Of a DNA stretch of 64,000 nucleotides, positions 15,792 through 22,144 are shown in pieces. The notes under the pieces were generated by a model, which was not told the origin of the DNA, did no database searches, and worked only from the letters and a program-made list of their open reading frames with translations. The translations under genes and the position numbers were made by a program. The DNA comes from Harryflintia acetispora (GTDB lineage: Bacteria > Bacillota > Clostridia > Oscillospirales > Ruminococcaceae): positions 62,001 to 126,000 of the forward strand of contig SLUK01000003.1 of NCBI GenBank assembly GCA_004340125.1, given 5' to 3'. Within the stretch, counting starts at the first letter, position 1, and each line of letters begins with the position of its first letter.

Positions 15792-16271
15792 ATGGCAAAT
15801 GAAGATAAAAAGAATTTTAATGCCATGCTACACGATAGCAAGGATATGCCTAAATTTCAGACCATTACCGACCAGAAAAGCATTGAGAAATATGGCGGAA
15901 GCAGAATGTACTTTGCCCCACCAATCGACTATGACAAGGTGATGAAACTAATTCCTTATGGCAAAGTAATCACTGTCGGAAAAATCCGTGAATATTTTGC
16001 TGAACTGAATGGGGCGGATTTCACAGAGCCTATCACAGCCGGAATTTTTGTATCTATTGCAGCATGGGCGAGTTACCAGCGTTCCGAAGATGAAACCCCA
16101 TATTGGCGAACCTTAAAGGCAAATGGAGAATTGAACGCAAAATATCCCGGCGGTGTAGAAGCACAAAAGGAAAAGCTGGAAGCAGAAGGGCATACGATTA
16201 TTCAAAAAGGGCGCAAGAATATAAAATACTATGTAAAGGACTATGAAAGTGTGCTTTTTGATTTGATGTAG
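15792..16271 (+). CDS. Alkyltransferase-like protein (MGMT-family DNA-binding domain)
   Basis: The 159-residue protein starts at ATG after ACAGGAGGTG. Residues about 48-125 match the O6-alkylguanine transferase C-terminal domain: IPYGKVITVGKIREYF with the helix-turn-helix, then YWRTLKANGELNAKYPGG. The alkyl-accepting Cys of PCHR is replaced (PYWR), so it should bind rather than repair alkylated bases, as ATL proteins do. Base composition is more AT-rich than neighbours, it interrupts mobC and the relaxase, and it has its own upstream AT-rich region, so it is likely a later insertion into the ICE. Confidence 0.75.
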   Translation: MANEDKKNFNAMLHDSKDMPKFQTITDQKSIEKYGGSRMYFAPPIDYDKVMKLIPYGKVITVGKIREYFAELNGADFTEPITAGIFVSIAAWASYQRSEDETPYWRTLKANGELNAKYPGGVEAQKEKLEAEGHTIIQKGRKNIKYYVKDYESVLFDLM

Positions 16272-16367
16272 TTAGACATAACTTTGAACACTTTATTCAA
16301 ATGCGTGGGGCGGCGGGGGGAACAAACCGCCGCCCCAACCTTTTTCGTTGGGAATGGAGGTGCGGCT

Positions 16368-17774
16368 ATCGCTACAACTTTTATCCGGCCCTACAAGGTA
16401 GCGGCAGGAAAAACGGCTGTCCAGACGATGGAGGATCGGTTTGCCTACGGGCTCAATCCGAAAAAGATAGGAGCTGTGTCTGCTTACCTCTGCGATCCGG
16501 CGGCGGCCCCCGCTGAGTTTCTTCTGACGAAAAGCCAGTACCAGGCGGAAACGGGCCGGGCCGTGGAGCGCGGGGCCCTGTTCTTTCAGATCCGGCAGGC
16601 GTTTCCTCCCGGCGAGGTCACGCCGGAGGAGGCAAACAAAATCGGCTATGAAACGGCCATGCGCTGGACAAAGGGCAAGTACCAGTTTTTCGTCTGTACC
16701 CATATTGACAAGGGGCATCCGCATAACCATATTTATTTCAATTCCACGGCCCAGGACTGCTCCCGGAAGTTTCATAACTTCATCGGTTCGTCCTTTGCCC
16801 TGCGACGGCTCTCTGATCGGGTGTGCATTGAGCATGAGCTGTCTGTTATCCAAAATCCGAAACAGCACAGCAAGGGCCGCTTTCTCCATTATGGTCAGTG
16901 GATCGGGGAAAAGCCACCCACCGCACAACAGCGGGTGCGGCTGGCCATCGTGGAGGCTCTGGGAAAAAAGCCTGCCGACTTTGCAGCCTTTCTGCGGCTC
17001 ATGGATGAGTCCGGCTTTCGGGTAAAGCATGGGCGGGGAGGCGTGATCTCGTTCCTGGCTCCTGGGCAGGATAAGTACACCCGCCTGCGGGCTTCTGTCC
17101 TGGGCCCAGGCTTTGATCCCGATGATATTCGGGCGGTGATTGCCGGGGAGCGTCCCATCCCGGAGCTCCCGAAGGACAGCCCGGCTCCGCCCCGGCGCGT
17201 CAATCTGATTATCGACATTCAAGAACGCATGGCACAGGGAAAGAGCCCGGCCTATGCGCGGTGGGCCAAAGTTTACAACCTCAAACAGATGGCCGCCGCA
17301 CTCCAATATCTCAAGGAGCATAAGCTCACAGACTATGAGGAGCTGGCGGCCAGCACTGAGGCGGCGGTGGATCGCTTTCACGCCCTGGCCGGGGAGCTCC
17401 GGGAAACCGAGGCGGCCCTCTCCCATACCGTACAGCTCATGGGCGCTACGGTGGAATTTGCAAAAACCCGGCCCGTGTTTGATGGCTATAAGGCGGCCCG
17501 GTACAGCAAAAAATATTTGGCCCAGCATGAAGCAGAACTGACCGCATACCGGGCGGCGAAGGCTGCCATGAATGATCTTTTAGGCGGGGCGAAGCTCCCG
17601 AAAATGGACGCGCTGAAAAAGGAGCGCCGGGAGCTCTCCGAAAAGAAAAAAGCCCTCTATGCCGAGTACCGCAAAGCCCAGGCGGATATGCGGCAGGCCG
17701 TGGCGGTCAAGGCTAACATTGATTATCTGCTCGGCCATACGGACGGGCGGGAAAATAAGGCCCAGGAGCGTTAG
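16368..17774 (+). CDS. Relaxase / mobilization nuclease (MobA/VirD2-type), ATC start
   Basis: TGGAGG (16355-16360) lies 7 bases before ATC 16368, and the protein then reads ATTFIRPYKVAAGKTAVQ, a typical relaxase N-terminus normally written MATT. I therefore choose ATC, giving about 468 residues; the open frame upstream to 16284 has no conservation or ribosome binding site. The catalytic metal-binding triad motif HIDKGHPHNHIYFN lies near 110-124, with the nucleophilic Tyr probably in the first 35 residues. The C-terminal third is a long coiled coil. The enzyme nicks oriT and leads the strand into the recipient. Confidence 0.88.
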   Translation: MATTFIRPYKVAAGKTAVQTMEDRFAYGLNPKKIGAVSAYLCDPAAAPAEFLLTKSQYQAETGRAVERGALFFQIRQAFPPGEVTPEEANKIGYETAMRWTKGKYQFFVCTHIDKGHPHNHIYFNSTAQDCSRKFHNFIGSSFALRRLSDRVCIEHELSVIQNPKQHSKGRFLHYGQWIGEKPPTAQQRVRLAIVEALGKKPADFAAFLRLMDESGFRVKHGRGGVISFLAPGQDKYTRLRASVLGPGFDPDDIRAVIAGERPIPELPKDSPAPPRRVNLIIDIQERMAQGKSPAYARWAKVYNLKQMAAALQYLKEHKLTDYEELAASTEAAVDRFHALAGELRETEAALSHTVQLMGATVEFAKTRPVFDGYKAARYSKKYLAQHEAELTAYRAAKAAMNDLLGGAKLPKMDALKKERRELSEKKKALYAEYRKAQADMRQAVAVKANIDYLLGHTDGRENKAQER

Positions 17775-17807
17775 CCCGGGCCGCATCCAACAGGCGCTTG
17801 CGCCGGG

Positions 17808-17832
17808 ACTTTGGGACAATTTGTCCCGAAGT
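17808..17832. repeat. Dispersed 25-bp palindrome, copy 12
   Basis: ACTTTGGGACA, ATT, TGTCCCGAAGT, 33 bases after the relaxase stop. Confidence 0.85.
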
Positions 17833-17927
17833 CCAGCGGGTTTGGGGAGCTCCCCAACAAGCATTTTCACGGGCCTGCGGCCTGTGAAAATTTCGGAGTG
17901 TGGCTACACCCGAATTGCTTGCCCGGA

Positions 17928-18333
17928 TTATCCCGAATTCGGGATAACGATAGTTATACCGAAAGTTGGATTATCCCGAATATATTAAGCAGAGCCCCAA
18001 ACTACACGATTTCTGTGAAAAAATTCGGGATAATATTTTGATGTAATTGCGTCGCCAAATCCCAAAATTGGATTGCTATCATACGTAATTCGGGATAACT
18101 TTGAATCACAATTTATCATAACTGTTGTAGTTTTAGAAGTAATCAACACTACATAGACACTATATCTTGATTATATGTGGCGAAAAGATTATACCGAAAC
18201 TTATAGCTGGGAAACGATTTTTGTAAAAGCGATGCTCACATTTAAACAAAAAATTATACCGAATTATTTTTCGAAAATCCTTTGTCTAAAGCCCTTATAT
18301 GAAATTTTCGGGATAATCTAAGATTCGGTATAA
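17928..18333. repeat. Ten-copy iteron-like array TTATMCCGAA
   Basis: The AT-rich 610-base gap between the relaxase and the XRE gene has no plausible gene. It holds ten copies of the 10-mer TTATMCCGAA. Forward copies start at 17928, 17954, 17971, 18189 and 18254; reverse copies start at 17938, 18024, 18089, 18307 and 18324. Six have C and four have A at the variable position. The first two abut to make a palindrome centred on GAATTC. The arrangement fits iterons of a replication or transfer origin, or a multi-site operator of the adjacent XRE protein. Confidence 0.8.
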
Positions 18334-18386
18334 CCGTTTTGTGCAAGCCCCGAAAATGGCGCAAAAAACGGAGGTACACGCTTTTC

Positions 18387-18746
18387 TTACGCATCCTCCG
18401 TTTCTTTAGCCGCTTTCATCGCTTGGATCGTGGCTTCTACAATTTTTAATTCTTTTTCGTCCAGGGCGTTAAGCATAGCGTCAATGCGCTTTCTGCACTC
18501 GCTCCCCTTATTCTTGGACGGATAGAAGTATTGATCTACCGATATATCGAACATTGTCACCATCTGATAAAAGGTGTTGAGGCTGGGGTGCTGGCCGTCA
18601 TTCTCGTTATACATGATGGTGCGCGGAGCCCGGTCAACAATATAGGCCAGTTGCTCCTGCGTCATTCCGCTGGCCTCCCTTGCCCGTTTGATGGCAAGCC
18701 CTATATCGTGAAAATCAAATCGTCGTTCATCTCTCTCAATCTTCAT
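18387..18746 (-). CDS. XRE-family transcriptional regulator
   Basis: The 119-residue protein has a Cro/CI-type helix-turn-helix at about residues 14-65 (IGLAIKRAREASGMTQEQLAYIVDRAPRTI split by the turn at MTQEQLA). The C-terminal part contains an additional helical segment (RKRIDAMLNALDEKELKIVEATIQAMKAA). It is oriented away from the TetR gene and its 3' end faces the iteron-like array. A ribosome binding site (AGGTGATATT) precedes the ATG on the minus strand. It is a candidate controller of ICE transfer or copy functions. Confidence 0.88.
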   Translation of the reverse strand: MKIERDERRFDFHDIGLAIKRAREASGMTQEQLAYIVDRAPRTIMYNENDGQHPSLNTFYQMVTMFDISVDQYFYPSKNKGSECRKRIDAMLNALDEKELKIVEATIQAMKAAKETEDA

Positions 18747-18865
18747 AATATCACCTAATGTAATTTTACATTTCAGGTGTTATTATTTGAACGATTGTAA
18801 GTTTCATACTACTGACTATTTAATTTCACTGTAAAATCACATGAATGATACCCGGAAGGCTATTA

Positions 18866-18914
18866 TTGACAAAATGACACAAGTGTCATAAAATATAAAT
18901 GACACTTGTGTCAT
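18866..18914 (+). promoter_or_regulatory. Promoter with mirrored double operator for the TetR gene
   Basis: TTGACA (18866-18871), 17-base spacer, TAAAAT (18889-18894). ATGACACAAGTGTCAT (18874-18889) fills the spacer, and its exact reverse complement ATGACACTTGTGTCAT lies at 18899-18914. Two dimer sites flanking the -10 element predict tight autoregulation. Confidence 0.8.
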
Positions 18915-18931
18915 TTTGCGGAGGTGTGTCT

Positions 18932-19522
18932 ATGTCGGAAAGATCAAAAGAAAAAAGAAATTTAATATTAAAATGTGCAGAACAAGTTTTTAGAACTAAG
19001 GGTTTTTCAAATGTTACTATGAAAGATATAATTGATGAATGCAATATTAGTCGCGGAGGTATCTATCTATACTTTAGCTCCGTAGATGAGATATTTATAG
19101 AAGTTATCAAGCAATATCATAAATCACACGCAGAGAAAGTGACTTATGATTTGAATAGCACGAAAGACTTTATAAAAGCCATTGATCAATACTTTGAGGA
19201 TTTGAAATATAATCTTTTAAATATTGATGATAGCCTAAAATTAGCAATGATTGAATTTTTTGCCGCTCATAAAAATGATCAGGACAAAGAGTTTTTCGAA
19301 ATTGCAGTTAATGGCTTAAAGCAACCCATTATGGAAATTATTATTTTTGGAAAAGGACATGGTATTTTACCTTATGAGCTGACTAATGATTTAGTAGAGT
19401 TAGTAGTATTTTGGTTTATAGGACTTGAAGAGATAATGCTTTCCGCTCATCTGTCAAATACAATTTTGGAAAAACAAATTCAAATAATGAAAAATTTGAT
19501 CCTGACGGGTAAAATTTTATAG
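18932..19522 (+). CDS. TetR/AcrR family regulator
   Basis: The 196-residue protein starts at ATG 18932 after GCGGAGG; the ATG at 18899 lies inside the operator and is rejected. The N-terminal helix-turn-helix (ILKCAEQVFRTKGFSNVTM...ISRGGIYLYF) spans about 10-50. The C-terminal ligand-binding domain is helical and divergent. It is AT-rich compared with the ICE backbone and precedes a nitroreductase gene in the same direction, its probable target together with itself. The ligand cannot be inferred. Confidence 0.9.
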   Translation: MSERSKEKRNLILKCAEQVFRTKGFSNVTMKDIIDECNISRGGIYLYFSSVDEIFIEVIKQYHKSHAEKVTYDLNSTKDFIKAIDQYFEDLKYNLLNIDDSLKLAMIEFFAAHKNDQDKEFFEIAVNGLKQPIMEIIIFGKGHGILPYELTNDLVELVVFWFIGLEEIMLSAHLSNTILEKQIQIMKNLILTGKIL

Positions 19523-19604
19523 CGGTGGGAAAAGTAGTACGAAAGAAAGTAGATTTACATTAAAATTTATGCTGGCAATCAAAGGCAGTAGAATGGAGAA
19601 TAAA

Positions 19605-20192
19605 ATGAAAGAAATAGAAAACAGAAGAAGTATACGAAAATTTTGTTCCCAAAAAGTAGAAAGGGAACTCATAGATAATATTCTTAAAGCTGGTATTGAT
19701 GCGCCATCAGCAAAGAATAGACAACCTTGGAAATTTGTCGTTTTAGAAGATAATGCTAAAAAGCAATTCTCCGAAATAATGAGACAAGGTATACAGGAAG
19801 AAAGTAGTAGGAAATTACTCCCCAATAGTTCAAAATACCTTGCAGCGGCAAATCATACGGCCCAAATAATAGATCAAGCACCTGTGTTACTGTTAATTTA
19901 TAATCCGCAAGGCAAATCTTTATATGAGGATTTGAGTATTGAAAATAAGATATATGAACGCGCTGACATCCAGTCCGTCGGGGCCGCCATACAAAACATA
20001 ATATTAGAGGCTACTTCTCTTGGTATAGGCTCTTTGTGGATATGTGATATATATTTTGCTTATGATAGATTGTCCAAATACCATAAAGAATATGGTGAAT
20101 TGTTGGCCGCAGTAGCGTTGGGGTATCCTGATGAAAATCCTACAAAAAGACCGAGGAATGCATTTAAAGATGTAGTGTCCTATCTTAAATAA
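19605..20192 (+). CDS. Nitroreductase family protein
   Basis: ATG 19605 lies 6 bases after GGAG; ATG 19593 is an alternative. The 195-residue protein begins with RRSIRKF, the FMN-phosphate contact of this family, and has DAPSAKNRQPWKFVVL near residues 33-48 and AAIQNIILEATSLGIGSLWI near 125-145. Such flavoenzymes use NAD(P)H to reduce nitro compounds or quinones. With its TetR partner it is AT-rich cargo inside the ICE, perhaps conferring resistance to a redox-active compound. Confidence 0.88.
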   Translation: MKEIENRRSIRKFCSQKVERELIDNILKAGIDAPSAKNRQPWKFVVLEDNAKKQFSEIMRQGIQEESSRKLLPNSSKYLAAANHTAQIIDQAPVLLLIYNPQGKSLYEDLSIENKIYERADIQSVGAAIQNIILEATSLGIGSLWICDIYFAYDRLSKYHKEYGELLAAVALGYPDENPTKRPRNAFKDVVSYLK

Positions 20193-20287
20193 TACATAGG
20201 AATTTAAGAACTCAGTGCTACCGAAACAAAAAAACCGTTGTTTCGGCGGCTGGTTCATCACGCGCCAAAACAAAATACAGTAGCCTT

Positions 20288-20326
20288 ACGGCGGTTTTGA
20301 AATAACAAATTTCAAGCCGCCGTTTT
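20288..20326 (+). terminator. Terminator after the nitroreductase
   Basis: ACGGCGG with TTTTGAAAT pairs with ATTTCAA and CCGCCGT, followed by TTTT. A second hairpin (CCGAAACA/TGTTTCGG) lies just upstream at 20221-20246. Confidence 0.7.
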
Positions 20327-20381
20327 CTTTTCAAAAAATGAGATTGCGGGGGGTGTGTTAAAGTCGCCCTTTTTTAAGGAT

Positions 20382-20408
20382 ACGGCGGTGTCCAGGAGGT
20401 ATCGCCGT
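20382..20408 (+). promoter_or_regulatory. Shine-Dalgarno hairpin before leader peptide
   Basis: ACGGCGGT (20382-20389) can pair, with one G-U, to ATCGCCGT (20401-20408), which includes the GTG start. AGGAGG is in the loop. The fold would limit translation of the following peptide. Confidence 0.6.
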
Positions 20409-20505
20409 GTCCTTTTTCCTTTTCCATCCCCCTAACCTGTCAAAAAAAGCCCACCCGCCCAGCAGGATCAGTCCGGCGGTGGATGCGAAATTTGGCAGTA
20501 CATAA
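20407..20505 (+). CDS. Leader peptide upstream of sigma-like gene
   Basis: This 32-codon frame starts GTG after AGGAGGT and begins MSFFLFHPPNLSKKA. It resembles the 36-codon peptide at 28850 (MSFFYIVDILQSSKKA) in start context, first residues and SKKA position. Both lie upstream of a sigma-like gene. This suggests a regulatory leader rather than a product gene. Expression is not shown. Confidence 0.55.
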   Translation: MSFFLFHPPNLSKKAHPPSRISPAVDAKFGST

Positions 20506-20568
20506 ATGAATTTGTCATTTCATGCGCTTGCGTGGCCTTGTGTCGCGCAGGCGCTTTTTGTTATCTGC

Positions 20569-20593
20569 ACTTCGAGACAAAGTGTCCCGAGGT
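20569..20593. repeat. Dispersed 25-bp palindrome, copy 13
   Basis: ACTTCGAGACA, AAG, TGTCCCGAGGT, upstream of the sigma-like gene. Confidence 0.85.
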
Positions 20594-20676
20594 ACGGAGC
20601 AGCTCCCCAGGGTGCCGCTCCCCGCCGGGCTCCGTTTCGGTCACTCATCCACCCAACACCGAAACGGAGGTTTATT

Positions 20677-21099
20677 ATGGCTATAATCAATCTGAAAGAT
20701 TTTTATTATTGGTACACCCAGGATCAGTTTATTGAGATTTCTGACGAAGTAGCGGAAGTCTTTCTTGCGGATGCCCGTTATGAAATGGCCTACCAGCGGC
20801 GGCTCTCCCGGCACAAGGCGCAGTATTCTCTTGACTGTGAGGACGGGATCGAATACTCGGCCTGCCTGCATGAGCCCACGCCCCAGGAGCTCCTGGAACG
20901 GATGGAACTCTTTATCCGTCTTTGGAACGCGCTTAACTCTCTGCCCGAAGTCCAGGGCCGCCGTGTGGATGCCTGCGTCATTCTTGGCAAGACCTATTCT
21001 GAAGTAGCTGAAGCGGAAGGCGTTGACGAAAGCGCAGTGCGGCGGGCTGTGGAGCGCGGTTTGGAGAACATGAAAAAATATTTGAAAAAATCCCGCTGA
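20677..21099 (+). CDS. Sigma-70 region 4-like regulator
   Basis: The 140-residue protein starts at ATG 20677 after ACGGAGG. The N-terminus (INLKDFYYWYTQDQFIEISDEV) and the C-terminal helix-turn-helix (CVILGKTYSEVAEAEGVDESAVRRAVERGLENM, about residues 100-132) are typical of the small sigma-like proteins of Tn916/Tn1549 elements (Orf7-like). It probably activates recombination or transfer genes. It is preceded by palindrome copy 13 and a leader peptide with a sequestering hairpin. Confidence 0.82.
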   Translation: MAIINLKDFYYWYTQDQFIEISDEVAEVFLADARYEMAYQRRLSRHKAQYSLDCEDGIEYSACLHEPTPQELLERMELFIRLWNALNSLPEVQGRRVDACVILGKTYSEVAEAEGVDESAVRRAVERGLENMKKYLKKSR

Positions 21100-21434
21100 A
21101 CCAGTCCGAATATCATCCAAAAATGTCTCGGTTTATGAGAGGAGGTTTTCTTTTCTCCGCAGATGAACAAGGACGGCCCCGAGCATGATCCGGGGAGCCA
21201 GGCGGCGGGTGCGCGGTGACTTTTCCCAAAGGAAAATGAGCGAACAACACCAGCGCCGCAAGTGGGCCCGGCCAACCTACGGCCACGATCCGGCAGTGGA
21301 CAGGCTGGCCGCCTGTCCCTCCGGGCCGCCCTCTCGTCTGCGAGGGAGCGCCGCGCCGAGTATAGTTGTCTTTGGACAGGTCAAGGAAATGGGCGCGGCG
21401 TTCCCTAAATTTTTATCAAAGGGGGAATGAAAAA
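21100..21434. other. Gap without a supported gene
   Basis: This 335-base stretch contains short frames only: an 18-codon frame from 21162 after AGAGGAGG and a 64-codon frame from 21236 with a ribosome binding site too close to its ATG. Neither has recognisable motifs. A CGGGGC/GCCCCG-type inverted element and a Gly/Arg-coding GC-rich tract are present. I see no clear promoter. Confidence 0.4.
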
Positions 21435-21635
21435 ATGAAGTTCGATCCTACATTGGCCGCTATGCTGGCCGAGCCGTGGAGCAACAACGCCTGCCGGGGA
21501 TATGTGATCTATGCGATGGAAAACTGCGGTTTTTCCCCCGAGGACATCCGGCGCGTTGTCGGTGAGCTCCATTATGTATTTGATTTCAAAACGCTGGACG
21601 AGGCCCAGCACCATTACGAAAACGGCCCCTATTAA
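21435..21635 (+). CDS. Small ICE protein of unknown function
   Basis: The 66-residue protein starts at ATG 21435 after AAAGGGGG. It begins MKFDPTLAAMLAEPWSNNACRG and contains a helix-rich segment with SPEDIRRVVGELHYVF near 33-48. It sits between the sigma-like gene and the DUF6870 gene, a position like that of Orf8-type small helical proteins, but I do not recognise the family. Its stop is followed at once by palindrome copy 14, which overlaps the stop codon. Confidence 0.65.
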   Translation: MKFDPTLAAMLAEPWSNNACRGYVIYAMENCGFSPEDIRRVVGELHYVFDFKTLDEAQHHYENGPY

Positions 21636-21659
21636 CTTCGAGACATTGTGTCCCGATGT
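21635..21659. repeat. Dispersed 25-bp palindrome, copy 14
   Basis: ACTTCGAGACA, TTG, TGTCCCGATGT, overlapping the stop of the preceding small gene by one base. Confidence 0.8.
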
Positions 21660-21761
21660 GAGGACAGGCCAAAGGGCGGCACTTATGCGGTGCCGCCTTT
21701 TCGCGTTTCCCCACAGGACAACCGGGAGGCGTTTATCAATCTGAACAAAGGAGGTTTTACC

Positions 21762-22028
21762 GTGAGATTAACCGCACAGGAACTGGAACAAATGAAAAGC
21801 GTTGACATTGGCGCAGTTTCCCCTGAGTCTCTGCCCGATGTGAGCGGTATGACCTTTGATAACGCCCTTTCCCGCAAAGAGCGAGTCACAAGGTTTTTGC
21901 AAGTTGCCAAAAATCTGTACTGCTTCAACATCGGCGGAGTCGGTGTGAAAATTGAATTTGCGGAAGGTGGGCCGTCTTTGCAGGACACCTTGACGGACTA
22001 TTTGATCCGGCAAAAAAGCGGGCTGTGA
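21762..22028 (+). CDS. DUF6870-type protein
   Basis: The 88-residue protein starts at GTG 21762, 7 bases after AAAGGAGG; the open frame upstream to 21648 runs through the palindrome region and is not used. It begins RLTAQELEQMKSVDIGAVSPESL and has a C-terminal FNIGGVGVKIEFAEGGPSLQDTL segment. I recognise it as the DUF6870 family, found next to large serine recombinases on ICEs. Function unknown. Confidence 0.72.
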   Translation: MRLTAQELEQMKSVDIGAVSPESLPDVSGMTFDNALSRKERVTRFLQVAKNLYCFNIGGVGVKIEFAEGGPSLQDTLTDYLIRQKSGL

Positions 22029-22049
22029 CTTCGGCTGCGGCCCGCCCCA

Positions 22050-22074
22050 GCTTCGAGACAAAGTGTCCCGAGGC
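22050..22074. repeat. Dispersed 25-bp palindrome, copy 15
   Basis: GCTTCGAGACA, AAG, TGTCCCGAGGC, the last copy, 14 bases before the swapped-order operator of the recombinase promoter. Confidence 0.85.
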
Positions 22075-22084
22075 GGAGCCATCC

Positions 22085-22113
22085 TTGTTGTCCCTATGGG
22101 ACAGAGTTATAAT
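22085..22113 (+). promoter_or_regulatory. Recombinase promoter with internal operator
   Basis: TTGTTG (22085-22090), 17-base spacer, TATAAT (22108-22113). TGTCCC-TAT-GGGACA occupies 22089-22103. The design matches the promoter at 15277, including the preceding CATCC. Binding there would shut off excision. Confidence 0.82.
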
Positions 22114-22144
22114 ATAAGTGTAATGTGATAGGGAAGGAGGAACA

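Noticed and set aside
18899..18931. ATG 18899 as start of the TetR gene
   Set aside because: It lies in operator 2; ATG 18932 has a proper ribosome binding site.
21236..21430. Small ORF in the sigma/DUF6870 gap
   Set aside because: Ribosome binding site is only 2 bases from the ATG, and the product is low-complexity.
940..22074. Palindromes as intrinsic terminators
   Set aside because: They lack T runs and several lie inside genes in frame; the A-C mismatch in the GAGACA forms weakens an RNA stem, so a DNA site is more likely.
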